DNA of 64,000 nt, taken from contig NZ_BDBZ01000002.1 of assembly GCF_001613245.1 (NCBI RefSeq), positions 124,001 through 188,000 on the forward strand. The letters run 5' to 3'. Each line of letters starts with the position of its first letter. Positions within the stretch are counted from its first letter, which is position 1. Position numbers and translations under genes: made by a program. Under the pieces are notes generated by a model that had not been told where the DNA came from, made no database searches, and was given only the letters and a program-made list of their open reading frames with translations. This document shows, in pieces, positions 15,931 to 27,270 of the stretch. Source of the stretch: Nocardia speluncae NBRC 108251. GTDB lineage: Bacteria > Actinomycetota > Actinomycetes > Mycobacteriales > Mycobacteriaceae.

Positions 15931-17364
15931 TCAGTCGGTTGATGCGGGCGCGTATGGGGTGTTCGCCGGACGGTTCTCATCGGCGGCAAGCGGCCGTCCG
16001 ATCTGCGGGAACGCGCGTTGCGCACACGCGGTGCGTTCACAGACCCGGCATCCTGCACCGATCGGAACAGTGGCGGCCGCGTCATGGATCGGAAGGCCGT
16101 GGGAATAGACGAGTTCATCGGCGAAGGCGAGATCGCATCCGAGACCCACAGCGAAATCCCGCGAAGGCGAGAGATATCCGGGATTACTCTCCCCTGTCGT
16201 GCGCGCCAGCCACAGATACGTGCGCCCGTCGGGCATCTCCGCGATCTGGGTGCGGATCCGGCCCGGGGTGGCGAAAGCGTCGTGCACCACCCACAGCGGG
16301 CAACTGCCGCCCGTCCGGGAGAAGTGGAACGCGGTGGCGGACTGCCGTTTCGAGATATTTCCCGCGCGATCGGTGCGGACGAAGAAGAACGGCACGCCCC
16401 GCTGCCCGCGCCGCTGCAGCGTCGACAGACGGTGACACACGGTTTCGAAACCGACCTCGAATTGCGCTGCGAGTAGGTCGATGTCGTAGCGCAATGCCTC
16501 CGCCGCGCCGAGAAACAGCCTGTAGGGCAGGACGAGCGCGCCCGCGAAGTAGTTGGCCAGCCCGATACGCAGCAGCCGCCGCGACTCCGCGGGCAGCGCC
16601 GCCGTCTCGGTGAGCAGAGTTTCGATCACCTCGGACTGGGTGAGGAACGCCAACTGTGTCGCCAGCTGGAACGCACGCTGCCCAGCGGTGAGACGCCGCG
16701 CGAGCGTGAGCGTGCGCGCTTCCGGGTCGTAGCTCCGTTTGGGCCCGGGCCGCCCCGGATCCTGCGACCGGATCAGCACCGTCACCCCATGCTCGTCGCG
16801 CAGCAGTCGCGCCAGCTGTAGATCCAGCCCGCCGATACTCAACCGGCTCGCGGCGAAGAGATCCTCGGCGGCGGTATCGAGTGCGGGGATGTGGTTACGC
16901 CGGTCGTAGAAATAGTCGCGGACATCTTCATAGGGCATCGCGGTACGTGCATCCAGGACTGGACCGTCGAGTCCGGCAGTGAACTGCTCGAGCTGCCCGT
17001 TGGCCGCGCGCAGGTGCCGGTGCTGCCTGATCAGCAACCGCGCCGCCGACGGCGCCCGCGAAAGCAATTCATCCAGTTCGGCGCCGCTCACCGAGGCAGA
17101 CTCGGGGTCCTCGGTGAACACCTCGTGCAGATCAGCCAGCAACCGAGCATCGGTTTCCGGCGCGAAGAACCCGACCTCCAAGTCGAATGTCGAGGTCAGA
17201 CGCATCAGCACCGGCACCGACAACGGGCGCTGATCGTTCTCCAGCTGATTGACATAACTCAGCGACAGCCCGAGCGCCTTGGCCAGCCCGGATTGCGACA
17301 AGCTCCGCTGCTCACGCAGAGCACGAAGTCGGCCACCTGCATACATCTTCTCCACAGCCGGCAT
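15931..17364 (-). CDS. prpR: PrpR/RamB-type short-chain fatty acyl transcriptional regulator
   Basis: A 477-residue regulator. Residues 7-65 are a Xre-type helix-turn-helix (LRALREQRSLSQSGLAKALGLSLSYVNQLENDQRPLS). The middle is the IrrE-like domain (ARRLTAGQRAFQLATQLAFL) and the C-terminal ScfR domain carries a cysteine cluster (GLGCDLAFADE and GCRVCERTACAQRAFP), which in the mycobacterial protein holds a 4Fe-4S cluster and acyl-CoA responsiveness. ATG codons at 17373 and 17364 are alternatives; neither has an ideal ribosome site. It lies directly upstream of prpDBC on the same strand, and a cobalamin riboswitch lies upstream of it with a 240-270 base leader between. It probably activates methylcitrate genes when propionyl-CoA accumulates. 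Confidence 0.92.
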   Translation of the reverse strand: MPAVEKMYAGGRLRALREQRSLSQSGLAKALGLSLSYVNQLENDQRPLSVPVLMRLTSTFDLEVGFFAPETDARLLADLHEVFTEDPESASVSGAELDELLSRAPSAARLLIRQHRHLRAANGQLEQFTAGLDGPVLDARTAMPYEDVRDYFYDRRNHIPALDTAAEDLFAASRLSIGGLDLQLARLLRDEHGVTVLIRSQDPGRPGPKRSYDPEARTLTLARRLTAGQRAFQLATQLAFLTQSEVIETLLTETAALPAESRRLLRIGLANYFAGALVLPYRLFLGAAEALRYDIDLLAAQFEVGFETVCHRLSTLQRRGQRGVPFFFVRTDRAGNISKRQSATAFHFSRTGGSCPLWVVHDAFATPGRIRTQIAEMPDGRTYLWLARTTGESNPGYLSPSRDFAVGLGCDLAFADELVYSHGLPIHDAAATVPIGAGCRVCERTACAQRAFPQIGRPLAADENRPANTPYAPASTD

Positions 17365-17605
17365 CCTTTCCATGATCGGCACCGGCTCGCCCACGCGATC
17401 CGCCGGTGTTCCGGCCGCACCGGCCCTCCGCTCCCAGGTGACCCGAACCGCATCGCGGTGAAGGATCCGAATGCGACGGCATGATGCGAACTCCTCGGGT
17501 GGCAGCCTGTGACCGTCACCGATGCGAGCGCGCGCGACGACTACACACCCGGCAAGACCCGGATGCGTGAGAATCGGCGTACCGCCTGATCCACGAGGCG
17601 ACGAC

Positions 17606-17842
17606 CGCCGGACACGTCGTGCCCGGCGCAGCCGGCAGGTCTTCGGACTCGTGGGCACCGACCTCGATCGGTCGACTCGGGACCTGTCACACTTCCCGAG
17701 CTGGTACTACCACGCCGTCGCTTCCCAGGACTCGGCCCAGTGCATGTGACGGCGGTCGCTCCCACTCACCGCTGCGGGACAGTCCCGGATTCCCACCGGG
17801 TTCCCTCTCACCCCCGCTCGCGGTCGCCCGACCTCGAGCAGA
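17606..17842 (-). ncRNA. Cobalamin (B12) riboswitch
   Basis: Read on the minus strand, the aptamer shows the standard order: GAGGGAACCCGGTGGGAATC, the invariant CCCGCAGCGGTGAGTGGG, GCACTGGGCCGAGTCCTGGG followed by AAGCGACGG, and a closing B12 box (CCCACGAGTCCGAAGACCTG at about 17636-17660). Just after it, 17606-17628 forms a 10-bp hairpin (arms CGCCGGGCAC and GTGTCCGGCG, loop GAC) that could act as the expression platform; it has no T tract. The next gene downstream is prpR, then prpDBC. The aptamer identity is close to certain; which gene it controls is inferred from orientation. Confidence 0.9.
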
Positions 17843-17999
17843 AAGGCTTCGACATCTCCCACCGCCGCAACAGCGCGAGACGAACCAGCTGCGCTCATCA
17901 GAATATCCCTGCTGGTGAACCCCGCCCCAACGCCCCCGGGTCGAGCCGGCACCGGAAAGCCGCCGGACCCCACCACCCGATTCCGCCGTCGCCGGGGAA

Positions 18000-18135
18000 A
18001 CACTGACCTGCTCGGTGGGGCAACGTCTTCGGGGAATCGAGTCTCCTCCGACCGCGGTGCTGTCGGGCGGGATCGACTCGAGCTCGGTCACCGTACTGGC
18101 CGCCGAAGCTTGCGGGGCAGTGAGCACCGGTCCTG
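18000..18135 (+). pseudogene. Fragment of an asparagine synthetase-type PP-loop enzyme
   Basis: One frame reads GIESPPTAVLSGGIDSSSVT followed by VLAAEACG. SGGIDSSSV is the ATP pyrophosphatase loop of glutamine-dependent asparagine synthetases and their relatives (lasso-peptide cyclases, beta-lactam synthetases). Only about 40 residues remain; flanking codons in all frames lose the similarity and no start or full domain is present. It is best read as a relic squeezed between the riboswitch and the gene that follows the NRPS. Confidence 0.4.
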
Positions 18136-18162
18136 GCCGCGCTGGGGTACTCCCGTGTTCCC

Positions 18163-18825
18163 CTACGCGCCGTCGGCGCTGTGCGCGAGTTCGTCCGCCA
18201 TTGCGGTGGTGATGAACTCGGGTATCTCCGGGGCGAAGATTCTGAGGTAGGCGTCTATCCAGTCGGGGCGAGTATTGAGGAAAGGAAAATCGGTGGGGAC
18301 CATATGGCGGACGGCGAGAAGGGGCAGCGGTGAATCGAGGGCCGGAAAGTCGGGGTTGTGCAGCCCGGAGACGGTGCAACCCGGATAGAACTGGCCGAGC
18401 ATCAGGCCGTGTTCCACGAACCGGGATTTCTGATCGCGTTGCACGGTTTCGATGCCGGCGTATTCGGTGAGATCGGGAAAGACCGCGAGAACGGCTTTGA
18501 AACCGGAATCGGGCGGGTCCTGGGGCTCCAGGACGGGATACAGGTCGTAGAGGTCGTCGGCGACGGCGAGTATCCGCTCGACCTCGAAATGGCGACCGCC
18601 CAAGAATGCGGCCCACAGGAACTGGTGCTTGACGGCGTGGCTCATATAGGGGCAGACGGGTCCGTGGCGGCCGAGATCCGGATGGGACCGGCACAGGTAC
18701 TCGGTGGTCCACTGTCGTAATTCGGGGGCGAGCGGATGCTCGGTGACATCACTCACCGGGTCGCGAGCGAACAGGTTGACCGGCTCGATGCCGGAACGGG
18801 TACCTACAGCGGTGTCGGTGGTCAT
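18163..18825 (-). CDS. NRPS-coupled protein of unknown function (DUF6875-like)
   Basis: A 220-residue soluble protein. Its ATG overlaps the NRPS stop codon (ATGA), so it is translated with the synthetase and should serve the same product. The core [22 protein letters not shown], an acidic [13 protein letters not shown] segment, [21 protein letters not shown] and [15 protein letters not shown] recall an uncharacterised actinobacterial family that I believe is DUF6875; I am not certain of the number. Conserved H, C, D and R residues in HPDLGR...CP could form an active or cofactor site, but no catalytic function is established. There is no signal peptide or membrane segment. Confidence 0.7.
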   Translation of the reverse strand: MTTDTAVGTRSGIEPVNLFARDPVSDVTEHPLAPELRQWTTEYLCRSHPDLGRHGPVCPYMSHAVKHQFLWAAFLGGRHFEVERILAVADDLYDLYPVLEPQDPPDSGFKAVLAVFPDLTEYAGIETVQRDQKSRFVEHGLMLGQFYPGCTVSGLHNPDFPALDSPLPLLAVRHMVPTDFPFLNTRPDWIDAYLRIFAPEIPEFITTAMADELAHSADGA

Positions 18826-21800
18826 GATCGGTTTTCCCTTGCTGAAGTCGAGGTCTCCGACACAGGAGTCAGGGCGGAGCGGAAGTGTTCGGTGAGGACG
18901 AGTCCGATTGCGCGCAGTGCGTCGGGGGCGGTCATCCGGTCGTGCCGGGCTGAAATACGGTGCTCGGCAATATGACCCGTGATGTGTTCGGCCCATGCGA
19001 GAGCCGGAGAGGAGCCGGTGTCTTCGTCGCCCGGTGCGGCGCTGAAATAGATCAGATCACCGTCGAACGGCGCCGGCCGGTGGTTCCAGGTGAGGTCGAC
19101 GAGCCGGGTGTAATCGCGGTGCAGGACCTCGAGATGCCCCGGGTTCAGGGCTGCGCCGAGTCCGTCGTACCGGGCCGGCAACTCGGCCGCGGCGGCGAGG
19201 GTGAACTCGTCGGAGTCCTCGGGAACGGGAAGGCCCGTGACCTCGGCGAGCATCTTCCCGATGGTGGGTGTGGGTGCCCGGACGCTGTCGGCGGTGACGG
19301 CCCGGGTGTCCATCATGGCCAGCGTGGCGACGTGGTCGCCGTCCCGCCGGAGCTGCACGGCGATCGCGTGGGCGATGGTGCCGCCGAGCGAGTAACCGAG
19401 CAGATGATACGGGCCGTGCGGCTGGACGGACCGGATCTCCTGGACGTAGCGGGCGGCGAGTTCCTCCAGGGTGGTGAACCGGGTGTCGGGTTCGGTGAAT
19501 ACCGGGGATTGCAGCCCCTGGACGGGACGGTCGGGGTCGAGGTGCTGCACGAGTCCGCTGAAACACCACGCCAGGCCGATGGCCGGGTGAATGCAGAACA
19601 GTGGTGGACCGCTGCCGGTGGCGCGTAGCGGAAGCAGGACCGAGAGTCCGTCACCGGGTTCCGGTTCGTCGAGGCCGTGGCGGCGGGTCTCGATGCGGCG
19701 GGCCAGCGCCTGCGGAGTCGGATCGGTGAAAACCCACTGGACGGGAACGTCGACACCGGTCGATTCACGCAGTCGAACCGCCAATCGTGCAGCGGCCAGC
19801 GAGTCGCCGCCGAGCGTGAAGAAGCCGTCCTCGGTACCGGCTCGTTCGATATGGAGCGTATGGGCGAAGGCAGTGCAGACCGTGGCTTCGAGTGGCGTGG
19901 ACGGCGACCGGAAGGGGACGGGTGACCGGCCCGGCACGGGCAGTGCCCGGTAGTCGAGTTTGCCGGTGGCGGTGAGCGGTATTCGATCGAGGGCGACGAG
20001 TCCGGTCGGGATCATCTGGGTGGGTAGCCGGGCAGCGAGATGGGTGGTCAGCGCGGAGGTGTCGAGCGTGGCGCCGGGTACGAGCACCACATAGCCGACG
20101 AGGTGGTCGGTGCCGTCGGGGCGGGTGCGGACCGTGACGGCCGCCTGAACGACGTCGCTATGGCTGCGGAGCGCGGACTCGATATCGCCGGGTTCGATGC
20201 GGTTGCCCCCGATCTCGATCTGCAGGTCGTTGCGGCCTCGATATTGCAGTGTGCGGCCGGTGGTCCAGGAGACCAGGTCGCCGGTGCGGTACATCCGGGT
20301 CCCGGGCGGCCCATACGGGTCCGGCACGAACCGGGCTCCAGTAGTGGCGGGTTGCCGGTGGTAACCACGGGCCAGGCCCGGACCGGACAGGTACAGTTCG
20401 CCGACCACTCCTGGTGGGACGGGGCGCAATCCGCGGTCGAGTACGACGGCGGTGAACCCACGGACCGGACCACCGATCGTCATCGGGCCGGCCGGAAGTG
20501 TGGTCGGTGCGGCGGCGCAGCTCATGATCGTGGTTTCGGTGGCCCCGTAGCTGTTGATCACCGTGCGGCCCGGTGCCCATCGGGCGACCAGATCCGGTGG
20601 GCAGGTTTCGCCGCCGAGGATCAGCGTGCCGAGGGTGCCTACGGCGCCGGGGTCCAATGAGGCGAGCACTGTCGGCGTGAGAGCCGCATGGGTGACGCGT
20701 CCGGCCTCGATCGTTTCGGCCAGTTCGGCGCCCGCGATCACTGATGCGGGCGCGAGCACCGCCGTGGCTCCCGCGGCCGCGGCGCCGAGCCATTCGAGGA
20801 TCGAGACATCGAAGCTCGGCGAGGCGGCGGCCAGTACCCGCGCGGTCGCGGTGAGACCGAATCGTTCCCGCGCCTCGGCGGCCAGATTCGCGATCCCGGT
20901 ATGGGTGACGACCACCCCTTTGGGAGTCCCGGTGGAGCCCGAGGTGTAGACCAGGTAAGCCGGGTGCTCCGGCCGTAGCGCCGTGGTGCGCTCGGCATCG
21001 GTGACGGTGGCGGTGGACGCCGATGCCGCCATCGCGGCGAAGGCGGGGCGATCGAGGACGCGCCATTCGATGTTCTCCGGCAGCCGGTCTCGGCAGGTGT
21101 CCAGCGTCAGCCCCGTGGCGACACCGGAATCGGCGAGAATTCGCGCGATCCGGTCGCGCGGGTGAGCGGGGTCGATCTGCACGAACGCGGCGCCGGTTTT
21201 CGCGACCGCCCATACGGCGGTGACGGCGTCGAGGGAGCGCGGTACCGCGAGGGCCACCACCGATTCCGGCCCGATCCCGGTGTCGGCGAGTACCCGCGCC
21301 CACCGGTTCGAGGTCTCGTCGAGTTCGCGGTAGGACAGGCTTGCGCCGTCGCACACCACCGCCTCGGTGTCGGGGGTCATGGCAGAGGTCAGCACCTGCG
21401 GCAACACCGACGTCACCGCGCCGGGCCTGCCGCGAGCCGGTACCAGTGCTGTGTGCGCCTCCGGCGACAGCAGTGTGAGATGCCCGAGCGGGAGATCGAT
21501 ATCGTCGACGAAGGCGTCGAGTACGCGCCGCACCCGGTCGGCGAGGGCCTCGATGTGCTTGTAGGTGAACAACGAGGGCAGGTACTCGAAGGTCAGGTGC
21601 AGCCCGGTGTCGTGGTGGATGATCAGGCCGAGCGGATAGTGCGCGGCGTCGCGTCCGTGCACGTCCAGGACGTGCATCCCGGCGATATCGAGGGCTTCGG
21701 ACAGCCCGGCCCGATCGACCGGGTAGGACTCGAAGACGGTCACGGTGTCGAACATCGCGCCCGGCCCGACCGTGTTCTGGATTTGCGCGAGGCCGAGGTG

Positions 21801-24800
21801 GTGCTGGTCGAGCAGTGCGGTCTGTTCGCCACGGATCTGCTCTGCCAGCCCGGCAAGGGTTTCCCGGCGATCGAGCCGGACCCGGACGGGCACCGTGTTG
21901 ACGAACAGTCCGATCATCGATTCGATACCGGGGATCTGTGGTGGGCGCCCGGAGACGGTGGCACCGAAAACGACATCGTCGCGGCCGGTCTCGGTACCGA
22001 GCACAATCGCCCAGGCGGCCTGGCAGAGGGTATTGAGCGTGACCTCCTGCCGATTGGCGGCGGCGACCAACTCCGCGGTGCGGTGCTCGCTCAGCGGTAG
22101 GTCGACCTCGCGCGCGCCGACGGCGAGCCGGCGACCACGGTCCGCGGGTGCCAGGAAAGTGGGTTCGGTGGTACCCGCCAGTGCCCGCGCCCATGCCGCT
22201 TCCGCCGCGTGCCGGTCCTGCTTTTTCAGCCACGTCAAGTAGTCGCGGTAAGGAGGTACGGGAGCCGGTGCCGCGGAATCACCGTCGCGGGCGTAGAGCG
22301 TCAGCAGTTCGCGGATCAGCAGCGGTGTGGACCACCCGTCGATCAGGATGTGATGCATGCTCAACACCAGCCTGTACCGGTGGGGCCCGGTGCTGATCAG
22401 GGTGACGCGGAGCAGTGGCGCGGATCCGGTGTCGAAGCCGGCGCGGCGGTCGGCTTCCATGATTTGTTCCAGTGCGGCCGCGGGCTCCGCACCGTCGCCC
22501 GAGTCGATCCAGGTGAACGGCACCTCGACGTGCCGGTGCACCACCTGGAGCGGTTCCCCGGCACCGTCACGCACGAACGCGGCCCGAAGGTTCGGATGCC
22601 GCCCGACGAGAGCCCCCGCGGCGCGCCGCAGCCGGCCGGCGTCGACGTCCCCGCCGAGTTCCAGACAGAGTTGCACCACATAGGCATCGAGATCGCCGGC
22701 CGCGAGCTCGGCATGGAACAGCAACCCCTGCTGTAGCGGTGTGAGCGGCCAGATGTCGTCCAGTCCCGGTTGCCGGGCCTCGAGCCGGTCGATCGCGGCC
22801 TGGTCGAGATCCACCAGATCCAGGTCGGAGGGAGTCAGTCCGCCGGTCCCGGGCCGGGCTGCGTAGGCCGCCAGCGCGGTCACGGCATCGCACCACAGGC
22901 CCATGAGGTCGGTGACCTCGGCCGAGGTGAGCAGACCTGCCGGGTAGTCCGCGACGGCGGTGAGCGCCGGGCCGCCGGGTGTGTCGGTGGTGACGGCGTT
23001 GATGCCCAGCACGGCGGCGACGGGTGCGTCCGGGTTCTGTACCCCACCCGCCGAGAGATTGTCGCCGGCGGGCATCCACCCGGCGTCGCGTGCCGAGGCG
23101 GGCAGGGTGTCGAACCGGCCGAGATAGTTGAAGCTCACCTGCGGGGTGGGCAGCGCGCTCAGGACGCGGGCGGTGGCGGGGTCGAGATAGCGCAGCAGCC
23201 CGTAGCCGATTCCGTGCCCGGGTACCCGCCTGAGTTGTTCCTTGACGGTTTTGACAGCTGTCGCTGCGGCCGGCCCGGCGTCGAACGCGTCGTCGATATC
23301 GGTGCCGGACAGGTCGAGCCGCACGGGATAGGTGGTCGTCAACCAGCCGACGGTGCGCGTCAGGTCGGCACCGGGCAGGACGGTGTCGTGCCGGCCGTGG
23401 CTTTCGACGGTGAGCAGGGTCTCGGCACAGGGTGCGCCATGGTCACGGCGCCATCGCGTCAGCGCCAGCGCGAGCCCCGCGACGAGCGCGTCGTCCACAT
23501 TGGTGCGGAATGCCCGCGGCAGGGTGGTGAGTACGTCACGGGTCACCGCGGTGGACAACGTGACCGTGACTGCGGCGGCGGTGGCCTGCACATCCACGTC
23601 CCGATCGAGCGGACGGGAGCCGATCGGTGGATCGTCGGTGGCGAGGGTGGACCGCCAGAGCTCGAGTTCGTCGTGGCTCTCGGCGGCGGCCTGCAACGCA
23701 GCCGACCAGCGGCGCATCGACGTACCGACGGGTGCGAGCCGAGGCCGGTGCCCGGCACTGACCTGAGCCCATGCGGCGGCGAGATCGGGAACGAGAATCT
23801 GCCACGACACACCGTCGATCACCAGATGGTGTGCAACGACCAGCAGCCGGCCCGGCCGCCCGGGCCACTCGAACCAGACCAGTTGCAGCACTGTTCCCGC
23901 GTCGGGGTCGAGGCGCTCGGCCGCCGCGTTCGCCTCCGATTCGGCGATCGTGGCGAATGCGCTGCTGTCCGGCGCCACGTCCACCGGCACATGCCGGATC
24001 AGTCCGGCGGCCGACATCGAGGTCGCCTGCACCCGCAACCCACGGCCCGACGGGTGCACGGGGTCCGGGTAGAGCCGGGCCCGCAACATGTCGTGATGAT
24101 CGATCACCGCCTGCACGGTGGCACTGATACCCGCGGTGTCGATACCGGCCGGCAGTGTCAGCACCACCCATTGGCAGAAGCGGTCGAAACTTCCGCGTTC
24201 GAACATCCAGCACATGATCGGTGTCAGCGGTACCGGCCCCACCCCGCCGCCGGGAAGTTCCGCTGGGCGGGCGGCCACCGCCGACTCCTCGTCGCGCACC
24301 GCGATCCGGGCCAGCCCGGCAACCGTTTTGTGGTCGAACACCTCACTGGTGGAGAACAACACTCCCGCCGCTCTGGCCCGGTTCACCAGCTGGATCGACA
24401 TGATGCTGTCCCCGCCGAGTGCGAAGAACGAATCGTCGCGCCCGACCTCGTCGAGTCCCAGCACCTCCGCGAACAGCCGTGCCAGCGTTTCCTCCACCTC
24501 GGTCACCGGTGCCCGGAAATCGGTTCGGCCCGCGGCGAACTCGGGTGCGGGCAGCGCGGTGCGATCGAGTTTGCCGTTCGCTGTCACCGGCAGCGCGTCG
24601 AGCACCACCACTGTCACCGGGACCGTGTGCGGAGCCAACTGCTCTCCGGCGTAGGCGAGCACCGCGGCCGGGTCGATATCCACGCCGGGCTCGGCCACCA
24701 CGTATCCGATCAACCGGCCTCCGTTCGCGGCATCCCGGTGCACGGCCACCGCCGCTGCGGCCACACCCGGACAGGCCCCGAGAACTGATTCGACCTCGCC

Positions 24801-27270
24801 TATTTCGATGCGGACGCCATGGACCTTGACCTGGGAATCCACCCGGCCCACATAATCCAGCGCCGGACTGCCCTGCGGTGACCGCAACCAGCGCACCAGA
24901 TCCCCGGTCCGATACATACGCTGCCCCGGTCCGGTGAAGGGATCCGCGACGAACCGCGACGCGGTCAGACCCGCCCTGTTGTGGTAGCCGCGAGCCAGAC
25001 CCGGACCCGCCAGATACAACTCACCGACCACCCCGACAGGCGACGGCCGCAACCGGGCATCGAGGACGACCTGCTCCACCCCACGGATCGGCCCGCCGAT
25101 CGTCACCGCCGCACCGGCCACCATCGGCGCACTGGCATCGGTCTCGATCGTGGCCTCGGCCGGGCCGTAGGTATTGAACACCGTGCGGCCCGGAGCCCAC
25201 CGCGACACCAGTTCCGGTGGCGGTACCTCGCCGCCCAGCACGATATTCGCGAGATCGTCCAGCCCGGCCGGATCCATCGTCGCCAGGACCGTCGGCGTCA
25301 GCGCGGCATGGGTCACCCGCTCCCGCGCCAGGATCTCCGCCAGCTCGATGCCGCCGTGGACAGCGGGCGGTGCTATCACGAGCCGGCCACCCGATGCGAA
25401 CGCGCACAACTGTTCCAGGACGGCCGCATCGAAACTCGGCGAAGCGATATGCAGCACCCGCGCGTCCGGACCGACAGCGAATCGCGCCCGTTGTTCGGCG
25501 ACCAGATTCGCCAGCCCCCGGTGCGATACCACCACCCCCTTGGGGACACCTGTCGAGCCGGATGTGTAGATCACATACGCCGCCTGGTCGACCCGCACCG
25601 GCAGCGTTCGCTGCGCGTCGGTCACCGGCGTCGCCGGCAGTTGCGCCACCTCCGCCGCGACCGCCGGCTCGTCGAGCACCGACCACCGCACCGTCGCGGG
25701 CAGCCGATCCCGCCAACGCGCCAGCGTGATTCCCGAGACCACACCGGAATCGGTGCAGATATGCGCGACCCGGCCGGCCGGGTACGTCGGGTCCACCGGT
25801 ACGAACGCTGCCCCCGACTTGGCCACCGCCCACACCGCCAGTACCGACTCGACCGACCGGGGCAACCCCACCGCGACGCCGCTCTCCGGTCCGGCGCCTC
25901 GGCCGATCAGCAACCGCGCCAACCGATTCGACTCCGCATCGAGCTCGCCATAGGTCCACCGGCGCTGCCCGCACACCACCGCGACCGCATCCGGATCCTG
26001 CCCCGCCGCCAGCAGTTCCGGCAGTACCCGCTCCGGCGCGGCCGGAGCACCCGCCACCCGCGTCAACTCCCGGTACTCGGCCGGAGAGAGCAGATCCAGC
26101 CGGGCCAGCGGCAGATCCGGGTCGGCGGCGATGAGGTCCAGCACCCGCAGAACCCGGTGCAGCGTGGCCGTCATCGCGTCGCGGTCGAACAGTTCGGGCA
26201 GGTATTTGATCCGGAGGTGCAGCCGTGTATCGATATGCGCGACCACCCCCAGCGGATAGTGGGCGGCGTCGAGACCGGTCACGCCGGTCACCTGCACGCC
26301 GGCGATCTCGGTCTGCGCGGTCAGCCCGGCCCGATCGACCGGATAGGATTCGAACACCGTCATCGTGTCGAACACCGCACCCGGGCCGGCGATCTGCTCG
26401 ATCTCGGCCAGACCCACCTGGTGGTGATCGAGCAGGGCGGTCTGATCCGCCTGGACCCGGTCGAGCAACTGCCCCAGGCGCGCGGCGGGGTCGAGACGGA
26501 CCCGCACCGGCACCGTATTGACGAACAGGCCGGTCATCGATTCGATCCCCGGAATCTGTGCGGGACGTCCGGAAACGGTCGATCCGAACGTCACATCGTC
26601 GCGGGATGTCGCCGAACCCAGCACGATCGCCCATGCCGTCTGCAGGACTGTGTTGAGAGTGACGCCCCTGGCCTGTGCGAACTCGGTCAGCGCTGCGGTC
26701 CGTTCCTCGGTCAGATCGCCGAGCACATCGCGGGAACGGGTGTATCGCCGACCGGGATCGGCCGGCGACAGCAGGGTCGGCTCGTCGGCGCCGTCGAATA
26801 CGCGGCGCCAGACCTCGAGCGACGCGGCCCGGTCCTGCCCGGCGAGCCACTCCAGGAAGTCCCGATAGGGACGGGCCTCCGGCAGCGCCGCGACGTCCCC
26901 GTCGGTCCCATAGAGCACCACCAACTCGCGCAGGAGCAGCGGTAGCGACCAGCCGTCGAGCAGCAGATGGTGATTGGTCAGCACCAGCCGGTAGCGTTGT
27001 GGCCCGGTGGTGACCAGCATCCAGCGCAGTAGCGGGGCGCGCGCCGGATCGAACCGGGTCGCCCGGTCCGCGGCCAGCAGCAGATCCCATTCGCGTTCCC
27101 GGGCCTGATCGTCGAGCTCGGACAGGTCGAGCTCCGTCCAGGGCGCCTCGACGCCTTCATCGACCACCTGCACGGGGCCGGCATCGGCGACGAATGCGGT
27201 GCGCAGGTTCGCATGCCGGTCGAGCAGCAGCTGCCCGGCTCGGCGCAGCCGACGCGGATCGAGGGCCCCC
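18822..27270 (-). CDS. Nonribosomal peptide synthetase, downstream part: C3-A3-PCP-E-C4-A4-PCP-TE
   Basis: Continuation of the same synthetase after a one-base frameshift at 27266-27270; about 2,815 residues. Order with approximate positions of key motifs: C3 (HHLLLDGW, about 26955), A3 ([11 protein letters not shown], about 25560), PCP3 (GGDSIMSIQ, about 24410), E2 ([10 protein letters not shown], about 23820), C4 (HHILIDGW, about 22340), A4 ([11 protein letters not shown], about 20940), PCP4 ([10 protein letters not shown], about 19805) and TE (GYSLGG, about 19390, with His in SARHDRM). C3 and C4 follow E domains and have the DCL look (PLTPLQ.GLLFH). My reading of the binding-pocket codes is DALLVGTIEK (A3) and DVLLIGSIMK (A4); I cannot assign substrates. 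The TE releases the product. The stop overlaps the DUF6875-like gene. Confidence 0.9.

Noticed and set aside
17374..17605. A separate gene between the riboswitch and prpR
   Set aside because: Frames in this leader have no conserved protein pattern and run into prpR; it is better read as an untranslated leader.
20158..22233. A 691-codon minus-strand frame inside the NRPS
   Set aside because: It is an alternative frame of module 4 with Arg-rich translation; the true frame contains the C4, A4 and PCP motifs.
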